From assembly GCF_004683965.1 (NCBI RefSeq), contig NZ_CP038436.1:2604001-2668000 (forward strand): a stretch of DNA of 64,000 nt. Direction: 5' to 3'. The translations under genes were made by a program, and so were the position numbers. The stretch is from Nocardioides seonyuensis (GTDB taxonomy: Bacteria > Actinomycetota > Actinomycetes > Propionibacteriales > Nocardioidaceae). Positions 1 to 9,165 of this stretch are shown in pieces (the stretch's first letter is position 1; each line of letters begins with the position of its first letter). Below the pieces are notes generated by a model, which worked only from the letters and a program-made list of their open reading frames with translations, did no database searches and was not told the DNA's origin.

Positions 1-1957
1 AGGTCAGTGCTTCCTGGTGCAGGACGGGCATGTGGCCGTCCTCGCCGGCCCACTCCCACGCGGCGACGTAGGCGAACTCGTCGTCGATGCGCTCAGCCTC
101 GCCGTCGGGCGTCTGGGACTCGGCGCGGAAGTGGCCGCCGCAGGACTCGCGACGGTTGAGCGCGTCGATGCACATGAGCTCGCCGAGCTCGAAGAAGTCT
201 GCGACTCGGCCGGCCCGCTCGAGGCTCTGGTTGAGGCTCTCGGCGGTGCCGAGGACCTTGACGTTCTTCCAGAAGTCGGCCTTGAGGTCACGGATCAGGC
301 CGATGGCCTTGGTCAGGCCCTCCTTGGTCCGCTCCATGCCGCAGTACTCCCACATGATCTGGCCCAGCTCCTTGTGGTAGCTGTCGACCGAGCGGGTGCC
401 GTTGACGCTGAGGAAGTGGTCGATGCGCTGCTGGACCGACTGCTTGGCCTCGACCACCGCCGGGTGGGACTCGTCGATGCGCTCACGGGTGTCGGCCAGG
501 TAGTTGGCGATCGTGTAGGGGAGCACGAAGTAGCCGTCGGCCAGGCCCTGCATCAGCGCGGACGCACCGAGGCGGTTGGCTCCCTGGTCGGAGAAGTTGG
601 CCTCGCCGGCGACGAACAGGCCCTCGATGTTGCTCTCGAGGTCGTAGTCGACCCAGAGGCCACCCATCACGTAGTGCACCGCGGGGTAGACGCGCATCGG
701 GACCTCGTAGGGGTTCTCCGCAGTGATCTGGGTGTACATGTCGAAGAGGTTGCCGTACTTGGCGGCGACCGTGTCGCGACCCATGCGCTCGATGGCATCG
801 GCGAAGTCGAGGTAGACGCCGCGACGCACACCGTCGACCTCGGGGCCGACGCCACGACCCTCGTCGCACATGTACTTCGCCTGGCGGGAGGCGATGTCAC
901 GGGGCACGAGGTTGCCGAAGGCGGGGTAGATCCGCTCCAGGTAGTAGTCGCGGTCCTCCTCGGGGATCTCGCGCGGGTCCTTGGCGCAGTCCTCCTTGTT
1001 CTTCGGCACCCAGATGCGCCCGTCGTTGCGCAGCGACTCCGACATCAGCGTGAGCTTGGACTGGTTCTCGCCGGAGACGGGGATGCACGTCGGGTGGATC
1101 TGCGTGTAGCAGGGGTTGCCCATGTAGGCGCCCTTGCGGTGGGCACGCCATGCCGCGGTGACGTTGGAGCCCATCGCGTTGGTGGAGAGGAAGTAGACGT
1201 TGCCGTAGCCGCCGGTCGCCAGCACGACCGCGTCACCGAGGTGGGTCTCGATCTCGCCGGTGACCATGTCGCGCACGATGATGCCCTTGGCCACCCCGTC
1301 CACCACGATGAGCTCGAGCATCTCGTGACGGGTGTGGGTGGTGACCGTGCCGGCGGCCACCTGGCGCTCGAGCGCCTGGTAGGCGCCGATCAGCAGCTGC
1401 TGGCCGGTCTGGCCGCGGGCGTAGAAGGTGCGCGAGACCTGGACCCCGCCGAAGGAGCGGTTGTCGAGCAGGCCGCCGTACTCGCGGGCGAAGGGCACTC
1501 CCTGCGCCACGCACTGGTCGATGATGTTGGCCGAGACCTCGGCCAGGCGGTAGGAGTTGGACTCGCGGGAGCGGAAGTCGCCGCCCTTCACCGTGTCGTA
1601 GAAGAGGCGGTAGACCGAGTCGCCGTCGTTGCGGTAGTTCTTCGCGGCGTTGATGCCGCCCTGCGCGGCGATCGAGTGGGCCCGGCGCGGGGAGTCCTGG
1701 TAGCAGAAGCTCTCGACCTGGTAGCCGGCCTCGCCGAGGGTCGCACCGGCCGCGGCGCCGGCCAGGCCGGTGCCGACGATGATGACCTTGACCTTGCGCC
1801 GGTTGGCAGGGTTGACCAGCTTGGCGTGGGCCTTGCGCTCCTCCCACACCTGCGGGATCGGCACGTTGGTGGGGGCCTTGGTATCGGCGATCGGCTCGCC
1901 GAGGGTGAAGAAGTCGGCAGCGTCGCTGGCTGCGGTCCTGGTCTGGGTCTCAGTCAT
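1..1957 (-). CDS. sdhA: Succinate dehydrogenase/fumarate reductase flavoprotein subunit, C-terminus cut by window edge
   Basis: FAD-bearing catalytic subunit of complex II, oxidising succinate to fumarate at the cytoplasmic face of the membrane. 652 codons are visible from ATG 1957 and no stop is reached, so only the last few residues should be missing for a family of about 640-670 aa. The dinucleotide-binding motif VGTGLAG lies near residue 60. The segment [13 protein letters not shown] near residue 93 holds the His that carries FAD covalently in this family, and HPTCIP is the substrate-site motif. It follows sdhC by 17 bp on the same strand; sdhB is expected beyond the window. The pairing with a single five-helix cytochrome b fits the Bacteroides/actinobacterial type of complex II. 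Confidence 0.95.
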   Translation of the reverse strand, partial: MTETQTRTAASDAADFFTLGEPIADTKAPTNVPIPQVWEERKAHAKLVNPANRRKVKVIIVGTGLAGAAAGATLGEAGYQVESFCYQDSPRRAHSIAAQGGINAAKNYRNDGDSVYRLFYDTVKGGDFRSRESNSYRLAEVSANIIDQCVAQGVPFAREYGGLLDNRSFGGVQVSRTFYARGQTGQQLLIGAYQALERQVAAGTVTTHTRHEMLELIVVDGVAKGIIVRDMVTGEIETHLGDAVVLATGGYGNVYFLSTNAMGSNVTAAWRAHRKGAYMGNPCYTQIHPTCIPVSGENQSKLTLMSESLRNDGRIWVPKNKEDCAKDPREIPEEDRDYYLERIYPAFGNLVPRDIASRQAKYMCDEGRGVGPEVDGVRRGVYLDFADAIERMGRDTVAAKYGNLFDMYTQITAENPYEVPMRVYPAVHYVMGGLWVDYDLESNIEGLFVAGEANFSDQGANRLGASALMQGLADGYFVLPYTIANYLADTRERIDESHPAVVEAKQSVQQRIDHFLSVNGTRSVDSYHKELGQIMWEYCGMERTKEGLTKAIGLIRDLKADFWKNVKVLGTAESLNQSLERAGRVADFFELGELMCIDALNRRESCGGHFRAESQTPDGEAERIDDEFAYVAAWEWAGEDGHMPVLHQEALT

Positions 1958-1974
1958 GTTCTTCGATCAGCCTT

Positions 1975-2685
1975 TTAGTCGACGATGCCGGCGAGGACGA
2001 GGACGGGGACGACGGAGAAGCCGCCCGCGATGACGATGGCCACGAACCAGCCCGCAGCCTTCGCGCGCCGGCGCGCCTCTGCGGTGTTGGTGAGGCCGAG
2101 CGTCTGGAGCGACGACCACGTGCCGTGGTGCAGGTGCATCCCCAGCGCCACCATCGCCACGAGGTAGATCACGGTCATCCACCACACGTCGAAGGTGTCG
2201 ACCATCAGGTTGTAGGGGTCGTTGGTCTCGCCCCCGGAGATGTTGACCTTGCCGATGGTGAAGTTGATCAGGTGCCAGACGATGAAGAGCAGCAGCGCCA
2301 GGCCGCCCCAGCGCATCGTGCGCGAGGAGAGCGAGGAGCCGACGTTCTTCTTCACGGCGTACTTCTGGGTGCGGGCGGCCCCGGCTCGGCGCCACAGCGC
2401 GACGGCGGCTCCCACGTGCACCACCAGGGACGCGATCAGCGTCAGGCGGATGATCCACAGCAGCCCGCCGTAGGGGAGCATCGGCTCGCCGAAGGTGCGC
2501 AGGTGGTGGGCGTAGTCGTTGAACGCGTCGTGCCCGTCGAGCGCCTTGAGGTTGCCGTACATGTGCAGGAGCACGAAGCCGACGAAGATCAGGCCACTGA
2601 TCGCCATCGCGAGCTTGAGGGCAATGGTGGAGCGCGCGCCGCGCGCCCCCTTCACCAGCTGAGGGGTTCGGGTTGTGGTCGCCAC
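1975..2685 (-). CDS. sdhC: Succinate dehydrogenase cytochrome b subunit
   Basis: Membrane anchor of complex II that passes electrons from the iron-sulfur subunit to quinone. The 236-aa product has about five hydrophobic helices. Candidate haem-ligand histidines sit in LLHMYGN, VVHVG, VWHLIN and GMHLHHG, as in the SdhC/FrdC b558 family that works without a separate SdhD. The start is GTG 2685. A -10-like TACGGT ends 8 nt upstream and no strong Shine-Dalgarno is visible, so translation may be leaderless. It is the first gene of an sdhC-sdhA(-sdhB) operon reading off the left edge. Confidence 0.93.
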   Translation of the reverse strand: MATTTRTPQLVKGARGARSTIALKLAMAISGLIFVGFVLLHMYGNLKALDGHDAFNDYAHHLRTFGEPMLPYGGLLWIIRLTLIASLVVHVGAAVALWRRAGAARTQKYAVKKNVGSSLSSRTMRWGGLALLLFIVWHLINFTIGKVNISGGETNDPYNLMVDTFDVWWMTVIYLVAMVALGMHLHHGTWSSLQTLGLTNTAEARRRAKAAGWFVAIVIAGGFSVVPVLVLAGIVD

Positions 2686-2693
2686 AAGAGGTC

Positions 2694-2699
2694 ACCGTA
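2694..2699 (-). promoter_or_regulatory. Candidate -10 element of the sdh operon
   Basis: TACGGT on the minus strand, 8 nt before the GTG of sdhC. It fits the TANNNT actinobacterial -10 pattern; no convincing -35 element was seen. Confidence 0.45.
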
Positions 2700-2759
2700 C
2701 CGCCACTCGCCGCGTGCGGAAGTCGCGGGGAGTGTGACGTGTGCCCGGTTACCGACGGG

Positions 2760-4016
2760 TCACATGGGGCCAGCGAGCCGCGAGCGCTGCCGGGCCCAGG
2801 GCCTCGCCGCGCGAGACGGCGAGGTGCGGGCCACGTAGAGCCGGGACGCACCGGCCACGAGCGGATGGCGGTCGGAGGCCCTGAGCGCCTTCTTCTGCAG
2901 CCAGAAGCCGCCGGCCCGGAGCTGGCTGCCCACCACCTCGGAGACGGCTGGCAGGCGCCCCTCCTGTGCCATGAACTCCTTGCGGTAGCGGCGGAAGAGC
3001 CGACCGTGGTCGAGGGCGAGCGACAGCAGCGCCTGCTGCGTCGCGTCGAGCAGCTCGGCATCCGTCACGTCGTCGAGCTCGCGCTCGGGAGGCGCCGTGC
3101 ACTCCGGGACGAGGTCGGCGAGGTCGCCGTGGACCTCCACACCGCGCTGCTCCAGCTCTGCGACCAGCCTCTCCCCCTGGGCGCGCGCCCAGGCCTGGTG
3201 CTCGGCGGGCAGCTCCAGGGGGCGCGAGGTCGTCCCAGCGAGCCGGGCCCGGATGCCGGCCTCGATCACGAACCGGTGTTGTGTGGCGTTCAGCCGTCCC
3301 GCCAGCGAACCGTTGAGCCGGCGCACCGCCTCCAGCTCGGCGGCGCCCAGGGAGACGTTGCGCATCGTGGTCCGGTGCGGTGGGCGCCAGGTCTCGGGCA
3401 GGTCGGCCGCCCGGGCGAAGCGGTCGAGCAGTGTCGCCCCGGGGGCGCCACGGGGTGGGACGGTGACCAGCCGGATCTGCTCCATCGGCACGGCCGTGGC
3501 CCACGTGTCCACGACACGGAGCAGGTCATGTCGCCAGTGGAACGAGATGCCGTCGCTCGGCGGTGCACCGGGCTCGCCCCGCACGGACGCCACGAAGTCG
3601 CGCCAGCTGGTGCAGCCGCCGTTGACGATCGTCTGCTGCCACGCCGAGACCACCGTGCGTGCCGGGTCGCGCGCGCCCACGACGACGAAGACCCGGTGCC
3701 CGCGGAGCGACCGCACCAGCCGGCGCACGTGTCGGGGCCTGGCGAGCGAGAGCTCCTCCTCGGACACGACGACCGCGCGACCGTCGTGCGCGTCGACCAG
3801 GTCGAGGAGACGCCGGAGCGCTCCGGCCGCCTCCCCGCGCTCCTCGCCCCCGACCCGTTGGCCGAGGAGGTCGTAGGCCGCCAGCCGCTGGGCACGCGAG
3901 CCACCCGGGAAGAGGACACCCTCGGCCGCGAGCTGCTCGGCGGTGGCGCCGAGGGCACCCTGGATCGTGGTGGTCCCGGTCTTGTACAGCCCCACGTGGA
4001 GGAAGACGTCCGTCAT
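2760..4016 (-). CDS. Sulfotransferase-like P-loop protein
   Basis: A 418-aa protein with an N-terminal sulfotransferase-type phosphate-binding loop, GLYKTGTTT at about residues 9-17, matching the 5'-phosphosulfate loop of PAPS-dependent sulfotransferases. A second family-like segment, VVVGARDPARTVVSAW, lies about 100 residues later and resembles the 3'-phosphate-binding region. The likely reaction is sulfate transfer from PAPS to an unknown acceptor (polysaccharide, lipid or small molecule). ATG 4016 is preferred because a TACGGT -10 element (4024-4029) ends exactly 7 nt upstream, giving a leaderless transcript; GTG 4025 is the longer alternative. It stands alone, divergent from mutA. The acceptor cannot be inferred. 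Confidence 0.75.
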   Translation of the reverse strand: MTDVFLHVGLYKTGTTTIQGALGATAEQLAAEGVLFPGGSRAQRLAAYDLLGQRVGGEERGEAAGALRRLLDLVDAHDGRAVVVSEEELSLARPRHVRRLVRSLRGHRVFVVVGARDPARTVVSAWQQTIVNGGCTSWRDFVASVRGEPGAPPSDGISFHWRHDLLRVVDTWATAVPMEQIRLVTVPPRGAPGATLLDRFARAADLPETWRPPHRTTMRNVSLGAAELEAVRRLNGSLAGRLNATQHRFVIEAGIRARLAGTTSRPLELPAEHQAWARAQGERLVAELEQRGVEVHGDLADLVPECTAPPERELDDVTDAELLDATQQALLSLALDHGRLFRRYRKEFMAQEGRLPAVSEVVGSQLRAGGFWLQKKALRASDRHPLVAGASRLYVARTSPSRAARPWARQRSRLAGPM

Positions 4017-4023
4017 GGTCGTC

Positions 4024-4029
4024 ACCGTA
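4024..4029 (-). promoter_or_regulatory. Candidate -10 element of the sulfotransferase-like gene
   Basis: TACGGT on the minus strand, 7 nt upstream of ATG 4016, compatible with leaderless translation. Confidence 0.45.
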
Positions 4030-4162
4030 GGAATCGTGCCTCGTCAACGTCATGGGGCGCCAGACCCAAGGAACCCGGGAACTCGTGTCGCTGTGCTGCC
4101 GACCTCGGGTCGCGAGGTGTCCGTCACAGGTCCACCCGTCGCCCACTGCACCCGGGCAGGCC

Positions 4163-4168
4163 TATCCT
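4163..4168 (+). promoter_or_regulatory. Candidate -10 element of the mutAB-meaB operon
   Basis: TATCCT ending 7 nt before the mutA ATG. With no Shine-Dalgarno in between, the mRNA probably starts at or next to the start codon. Confidence 0.5.
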
Positions 4169-4175
4169 GCGCTGC

Positions 4176-5978
4176 ATGAGTGGCCTCAAGGAGCCCCAGG
4201 AGTTCGAGCCCCAGGAGGGCGCGCTCCGACTGGCCCCCGACGACGACGTGCACGACGCCTCGGCCTGGGAGGCGGCGACCGCCGCGGTCCTGCGCAAGGC
4301 TCGCAGGCTGGGCGAGGACGACCCCGACTCGGCCGTGTGGGAGGCGCTCGCGCGCACGACCCTGGACGGCATCGAGGTCCCCCCGATCGGCCAGGCTGCC
4401 GACCTCGACGGGCGCGTCACCAGCGGGCGACCGGGGCGCGTCGGCGCCTGGGACGTGCGCACACCCCTGGAGGGTGGTGACGCCAAGGAGGTCAACGAGG
4501 CGGCCCTCGTCGACCTGGACAACGGTGCGACCTCGCTCCACCTCGAGCTCGAGCCGGGCACCGACCTGGCGGTCGCGCTGAGGGGCGTCCTGCTCGACCT
4601 CGCCCCGGTGAGCCTGGGCCGACCCGACCCTGAGGTGTCCGAGGCCCTTGCCGCGTTGCTGGACGCAGCCGCCGGCGACCCGCACCCGGCCAACAACCTC
4701 TCCGCCGACCCGGCCACCGCCCAGGCGTTCGGCGACCCCGACGACGCCCGGGCGTCCGAGGAGGCCTTCGTCCGGACCGTTCGTCGCGCCCAGGCCCTGG
4801 GCGTGCTCGGCGGTGTCGTCGACGGCACCGCGCTGCACGACCGCGGGGCCAGCGACGCCCAGGAGCTCGGCTGGACCATGGCCGTGGGCGTCCACTACCT
4901 GCGGCTCCTCACCCGGGCCGGGCTCTCCGTCGACGAGGCCGCCGGCCTGCTGGAGTTCCGTTACGCCGCGACCGACGAGCAGTTCCCGACGATCGCCAAG
5001 CTGCGTGCCGCGCGCCGCCTGTGGGCGCGGGTGCTGGAGGCCTCCGGAGCGGGCCAGGTGCCGCAGCGCCAGCACGTGGTGACCAGTCGCCCGATGATGG
5101 GCAGGTACGACCCCTGGGTCAACATGCTGCGCAGCACGGTCGCCGCCTTCGCTGCGGGGGCCGGCGGCGCCGACGTCGTGACCGTCGTGCCGTTCGACGA
5201 GCGCCTGGGCCGGCCTGACGCCTTCGGCCGCCGCATCGCACGCAACACCTCCTCGCTGCTCATCGAGGAGTCCCACGTGGCCGTGGTCACCGACCCGGCC
5301 GGCGGCTCCTACGCCGTCGAGAGGCTCACCGACGAGCTGGCCGTGGCCGGTTGGGCCGAGCTGGGCCGCATCGAGTCCGACGGAGGGTTCGGCGAGCAGG
5401 CGCTCGCCGGGGTCGAGCAGCGCGTCCAGCAGGTCGTCGACCGGCGCAACGCGGGCATCGCCGACCGCTCGCGGCCCCTCACCGGGATCTCCGAGTTCCC
5501 ACATCTCGGCGAGACGCTGCCCGAGAGGGCGCCCGCGCCGGAGCGCGACGTGCGGCACTACGCGGCGCCCTACGAGCAGATGCGTGCCGAGCCGGCCGAG
5601 CACCCGGTCTTCCTCGCCACCATGGGCTCCATCGCGGCGCACACCGCGCGCGCCACCTTCGTCTCCAACCTGTTCGCCGCGGGCGGGGTGACCGTCGAGG
5701 TGGCCGGTGCCACCGACGGCCCTGACGCGGTCCTCGCGCAGTACGCCGGCCAGCGCGTCGTCTGCCTCGCCGGCACCGACGCCGCCTACGACGAGTGGGG
5801 CGCCGACCTGGTGGCCGCGCTGCGCTCGGCCGGGGCGTCGTACGTCGTCCTGGCGGGCAAGCCGGGCGGGCGCAGCGGGATCGCGGTCGAGGGCGACGAC
5901 GCTGTTGATGATTGGGCTGCCCTGGGGGTGGACGCCCTGGCCTTCCTGGGCCGTATCCGAGAGGAGCTCAGCCGATGA
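4176..5978 (+). CDS. mutA: Methylmalonyl-CoA mutase small (beta) subunit
   Basis: Non-catalytic partner of MutB in the adenosylcobalamin-dependent interconversion of methylmalonyl-CoA and succinyl-CoA. The 600-aa product (family about 610-630) has an N-terminal TIM-barrel-like mutase domain, with YDPWVNMLR and [10 protein letters not shown] typical of the fold, and a C-terminal cobalamin-type domain. The last domain lacks DxHxxG: the corresponding stretch reads [13 protein letters not shown], so cobalamin is not expected to bind here, as is normal for MutA. ATG 4176 is chosen because family similarity starts there and a -10 TATCCT lies 7 nt upstream; the open frame continues upstream without gene-like content. 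The stop overlaps the mutB ATG (ATGA). Confidence 0.95.
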   Translation: MSGLKEPQEFEPQEGALRLAPDDDVHDASAWEAATAAVLRKARRLGEDDPDSAVWEALARTTLDGIEVPPIGQAADLDGRVTSGRPGRVGAWDVRTPLEGGDAKEVNEAALVDLDNGATSLHLELEPGTDLAVALRGVLLDLAPVSLGRPDPEVSEALAALLDAAAGDPHPANNLSADPATAQAFGDPDDARASEEAFVRTVRRAQALGVLGGVVDGTALHDRGASDAQELGWTMAVGVHYLRLLTRAGLSVDEAAGLLEFRYAATDEQFPTIAKLRAARRLWARVLEASGAGQVPQRQHVVTSRPMMGRYDPWVNMLRSTVAAFAAGAGGADVVTVVPFDERLGRPDAFGRRIARNTSSLLIEESHVAVVTDPAGGSYAVERLTDELAVAGWAELGRIESDGGFGEQALAGVEQRVQQVVDRRNAGIADRSRPLTGISEFPHLGETLPERAPAPERDVRHYAAPYEQMRAEPAEHPVFLATMGSIAAHTARATFVSNLFAAGGVTVEVAGATDGPDAVLAQYAGQRVVCLAGTDAAYDEWGADLVAALRSAGASYVVLAGKPGGRSGIAVEGDDAVDDWAALGVDALAFLGRIREELSR

Positions 5979-8137
5979 GCATTCCCGAGAACTTCGCCGA
6001 GGTGGAGCTGGGTCTCAGGACACCGCTTCGTCCTTCCTCGACCAGCGGTGGCAGTGATGCAGGGGAGTCGTGGCACAGCCCCGAGGGGATCGAGGTCAAG
6101 GCGGCCTACGACGCCGGCGACCTCGACGGCCTGGACGCGCTGGAGACCTGGCCCGGGCTGGCGCCGTTCCTCCGCGGCCCCTACCCGACGATGTACACCA
6201 CCCAGCCGTGGACGATCCGGCAGTACGCCGGCTTCTCCACCGCGGAGGAGTCGAACGCCTTCTACCGCCGCAACCTCGCCGCCGGCCAGAAGGGGCTGAG
6301 CGTCGCCTTCGACCTCGCCACCCACCGCGGCTACGACTCCGACCACCCCAGGGTTCGCGGAGACGTCGGCATGGCGGGCGTGGCGATCGACTCGATCTAC
6401 GACACGCGCACACTGTTCGACGGCATCCCGCTCGACACGATGAGCGTGTCGATGACCATGAACGGCGCCGTGCTGCCGGTCATGGCGCTCTACATCGCGG
6501 CGGCCGAGGAGCAGGGCGTCAAGCCCGAGCAGCTGGCGGGGACCATCCAGAACGACATCCTCAAGGAGTTCATGGTCCGCAACACCTACATCTACCCGCC
6601 CAAGCCGAGCATGCGGATCATCAGCGACATCTTCTCCTACACCTCGCAGAACATGCCGCGCTTCAACTCCATCTCGATCTCCGGCTACCACATGCAGGAG
6701 GCCGGGGCGACGGCCGACCTCGAGCTCGCCTACACGCTCGCCGACGGGGTGGAGTACATCCGTGCGGGGCTCGACGCGGGTCTGACGATCGACCAGTTCG
6801 CCCCGCGGCTGAGCTTCTTCTGGGCCATCGGGATGAACTTCTTCATGGAGGTCGCCAAGATGCGCGCGGCCCGCGCGCTCTGGTCGCGACTGGTCGGGGA
6901 CTTCGACCCGCAGAACCCCAAGTCGCGCTCGCTGCGCACCCACAGCCAGACCTCGGGCTGGTCGCTGACCGCGCAGGACGTCTTCAACAACGTCGGCCGC
7001 ACGTGCATCGAGGCGATGGCCGCCACCCAGGGCCACACGCAGTCGCTGCACACCAACGCCCTCGACGAGGCGATCGCGCTGCCGACCGACTTCTCCGCCC
7101 GCATCGCACGCAACACCCAGCTGCTGCTCCAGCAGGAGAGCCGCACGACCGAGATCATCGACCCCTGGGCGGGCTCCTACTACGTGGAGAAGCTCACCCA
7201 CGACCTCGCCGAGCGTGCGTGGGCGCACATCCAGGAGGCGGAGGCCGCAGGCGGCATGGCCGCCGCCATCGAGCAGGGCATTCCCAAGATGCGCATCGAG
7301 GAGGCGGCCGCCCGCACCCAGGCGCGCATCGACTCCGGTCAGCAGAAGGTCATCGGCGTCAACACCTACCGGCTTCCCGTGGAGGACAAGCTCGACGTCC
7401 TGCGGGTCGACAACGACGACGTCTACCGCCAGCAGGTCGCCAAGCTGGAGCGGCTGCGTGCCGAGCGCGACGACGACGCCGTCGCCGAGGCGCTGGCGGC
7501 GCTGACGGGTGCGGCCGAGAAGGGCACCGGCAACCTGCTCGAGCTCGCGGTCGACGCCGCGCGCGCCAAGGCCACGGTCGGCGAGATCTCCGACGCCATG
7601 GAGAAGCCGTGGGGGCGCCACCAGGCCGTGATCCGTACGATCACCGGCGTGTACCGCGACGAGGCAGGCGCCACCGGGAACGACAAGGTCGCCCAGGTCC
7701 TGCGAGCCACCGAGGAGTTCGAGGCCGAGGAGGGCCGCCGGCCGCGCATCCTCGTCGCCAAGATGGGCCAGGACGGTCACGACCGTGGGCAGAAGGTCGT
7801 GGTGACCGCCTTCGCCGACCTCGGGTTCGACGTCGACGTGGGCCCGCTCTTCTCCACGCCCGAGGAGGTCGCCCAGCAGGCGGTCGACGCCGACGTGCAC
7901 ATCGTCGGCGTCTCGTCGCTGGCAGCCGGCCACCTGACGCTGCTGCCGGCGCTGCGCCGGGCGCTCGCCGACCAGGGCCGCCCCGACATCATGGTCGTCA
8001 TCGGCGGGGTGATCCCGCCCGACGACGTGCCGACGCTGCACGAGATGGGCGCAGCCGCGGTGTTCCTGCCCGGCACGGTCATCGCCGACTCGGCGCTGGA
8101 CCTGCTGGCGCGCCTGCGGGAACAGCACGCCGGCTGA
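5975..8137 (+). CDS. mutB: Methylmalonyl-CoA mutase large (alpha, catalytic) subunit
   Basis: Catalytic B12 subunit converting (R)-methylmalonyl-CoA to succinyl-CoA, linking propionate, odd-chain fatty acid and branched amino acid breakdown to the TCA cycle. The 720-aa length fits the family. The acyl-CoA-binding barrel spans about residues 40-560 ([40 protein letters not shown]). The C-terminal cobalamin domain carries the lower-ligand motif [10 protein letters not shown] near residue 600. Translation is coupled to mutA by an ATGA overlap, and the stop overlaps the meaB start the same way. Residues about 13-26 are encoded by a copy of an interspersed repeat (6010-6051) that occurs inverted in meaB. 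It falls in the poorly conserved N-terminal arm, so function is probably intact. Confidence 0.97.
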   Translation: MSIPENFAEVELGLRTPLRPSSTSGGSDAGESWHSPEGIEVKAAYDAGDLDGLDALETWPGLAPFLRGPYPTMYTTQPWTIRQYAGFSTAEESNAFYRRNLAAGQKGLSVAFDLATHRGYDSDHPRVRGDVGMAGVAIDSIYDTRTLFDGIPLDTMSVSMTMNGAVLPVMALYIAAAEEQGVKPEQLAGTIQNDILKEFMVRNTYIYPPKPSMRIISDIFSYTSQNMPRFNSISISGYHMQEAGATADLELAYTLADGVEYIRAGLDAGLTIDQFAPRLSFFWAIGMNFFMEVAKMRAARALWSRLVGDFDPQNPKSRSLRTHSQTSGWSLTAQDVFNNVGRTCIEAMAATQGHTQSLHTNALDEAIALPTDFSARIARNTQLLLQQESRTTEIIDPWAGSYYVEKLTHDLAERAWAHIQEAEAAGGMAAAIEQGIPKMRIEEAAARTQARIDSGQQKVIGVNTYRLPVEDKLDVLRVDNDDVYRQQVAKLERLRAERDDDAVAEALAALTGAAEKGTGNLLELAVDAARAKATVGEISDAMEKPWGRHQAVIRTITGVYRDEAGATGNDKVAQVLRATEEFEAEEGRRPRILVAKMGQDGHDRGQKVVVTAFADLGFDVDVGPLFSTPEEVAQQAVDADVHIVGVSSLAAGHLTLLPALRRALADQGRPDIMVVIGGVIPPDDVPTLHEMGAAAVFLPGTVIADSALDLLARLREQHAG
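6010..6051 (-). repeat. Interspersed repeat, copy A, inside the mutB coding region
   Basis: About 40 bp whose reverse strand matches the copy in meaB (8284-8322) at roughly 36 of 39 positions. The shared core on the plus strand reads gacaccgcttcgtccttcct. It is read in frame and adds roughly 14 residues near the MutB N-terminus ([11 protein letters not shown]). The same core appears in diverged form at 28836-28877. The orientation given is relative to the meaB copy. Confidence 0.8.
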
Positions 8138-9153
8138 TGGCCCGTGCCGTGGACGTCGCGGCGCTGGTCGAGGGCATCCGCTCCGGCCGGCGCGCGGCGG
8201 TCTCGCGCGCGATCACCCTCGTGGAGTCGTCGCGTCCCGACCACCGGCAGGCCGCGCGCGAGCTGCTGACCGAGCTCGCCACCCCGGTGGTCGAGGAAGG
8301 ACGAAGCGGTGTCACGAGACCCCTGGCGACCCGCGTCGGCATCTCCGGGGTCCCCGGCGTCGGGAAGTCCACCTTCATCGAGTCGCTCGGCACCCGCCTG
8401 ACCGCCGCGGGGCACCACGTCGGCGTGCTCGCCGTCGACCCGTCGAGCGTCCGGACCGGCGGATCGGTCCTCGGCGACAAGACGCGGATGGCGGCCCTCG
8501 CCACCGATCCCCGTGCCTTCATCCGGCCCTCACCCTCGGCCGGCACCCTCGGCGGCGTCGCACGGGCGACCAGCCAGGCGATGCAGGTCCTCGAGGCGGC
8601 GTCGTACGACGTCGTGCTCGTCGAGACGGTCGGCGTCGGCCAGTCCGAGATCACCGTGGCCGGCATGGTCGACACCTTCCTCTTCCTCACCCTCGCCCGC
8701 ACCGGCGACCAGCTGCAGGGCATCAAGAAGGGCATCCTCGAGATCGCGGACGTGCTCGCGGTCAACAAGGCCGACGAACAGCACGAGGGCGAGGCCCGGG
8801 TCGCGGCGCGCGAGCTCGCCGGGGCACTCCGCCTGGTGCGCGGCAAGGGAGAGTGGGCACCGCCGGTCACGACCTGCTCAGGGCTCACCGGCGACGGTGT
8901 GGACGACGTCTGGGAGCGGGTCCTCGCGCACCGCGAGCACCTCGGCGAGGCGGGGCTGGCCCGCAAGCGCGCCGAGCAGCAGCTCGACTTCACCTGGGCG
9001 CTGGTGCGCGACGAGCTCGACCAACGGTTGAGGTCGTCGGCGGCCGTGGCCGCGATCAGGGACGAGGTGCGGGCCGCGGTGCTGTCGGGCGAGCTGCCCG
9101 CTGCACTGGCCGCCGACCGGATTCTGGAGGCCTACGACTCGCCCAGCAACTAG
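8137..9153 (+). CDS. meaB: MeaB/ArgK-family GTPase, methylmalonyl-CoA mutase chaperone
   Basis: G3E-family GTPase that gates cobalamin loading and protects methylmalonyl-CoA mutase. The 338-aa product has Walker A GVPGVGKST at about residues 70-78, the conserved VDPSS and GSVLGDKTRM segments, ETVGVGQSE, and the guanine-specificity motif NKAD. Its ATG overlaps the mutB stop, so the three genes form one coupled operon. Residues about 50-62 ([13 protein letters not shown]), just before the G domain, are encoded by an interspersed repeat. Compared with remembered homologues such as E. coli YgfD, this makes the link between the N-terminal helix and the P-loop about ten residues longer. Confidence 0.95.
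   Translation: MARAVDVAALVEGIRSGRRAAVSRAITLVESSRPDHRQAARELLTELATPVVEEGRSGVTRPLATRVGISGVPGVGKSTFIESLGTRLTAAGHHVGVLAVDPSSVRTGGSVLGDKTRMAALATDPRAFIRPSPSAGTLGGVARATSQAMQVLEAASYDVVLVETVGVGQSEITVAGMVDTFLFLTLARTGDQLQGIKKGILEIADVLAVNKADEQHEGEARVAARELAGALRLVRGKGEWAPPVTTCSGLTGDGVDDVWERVLAHREHLGEAGLARKRAEQQLDFTWALVRDELDQRLRSSAAVAAIRDEVRAAVLSGELPAALAADRILEAYDSPSN
8284..8322 (+). repeat. Interspersed repeat, copy B, inside the meaB coding region
   Basis: The 39-bp segment is the near-perfect reverse complement of copy A in mutB and similar to the intergenic copy at 28836-28877. It lies entirely in coding sequence and keeps the frame open, supplying residues about 50-62 ahead of the MeaB P-loop. Confidence 0.8.
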
Positions 9154-9165
9154 GCTAGTCAGGAC

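Noticed and set aside
17..1978. Long plus-strand open frame opposite sdhA
   Set aside because: It is a high-GC antisense shadow: low-complexity translation (many V, D, G, L, A) with no family features, lying exactly over the flavoprotein gene.
2673..4175. Upstream extension of the mutA frame into a 1101-aa protein
   Set aside because: The stretch before ATG 4176 is antisense to the sulfotransferase-like gene and has no protein-like pattern; family similarity begins at 4176.
5786..8128. Long minus-strand open frame over mutA/mutB
   Set aside because: Shadow frame in GC-rich DNA with no recognisable motif; the plus strand encodes well-conserved mutase.
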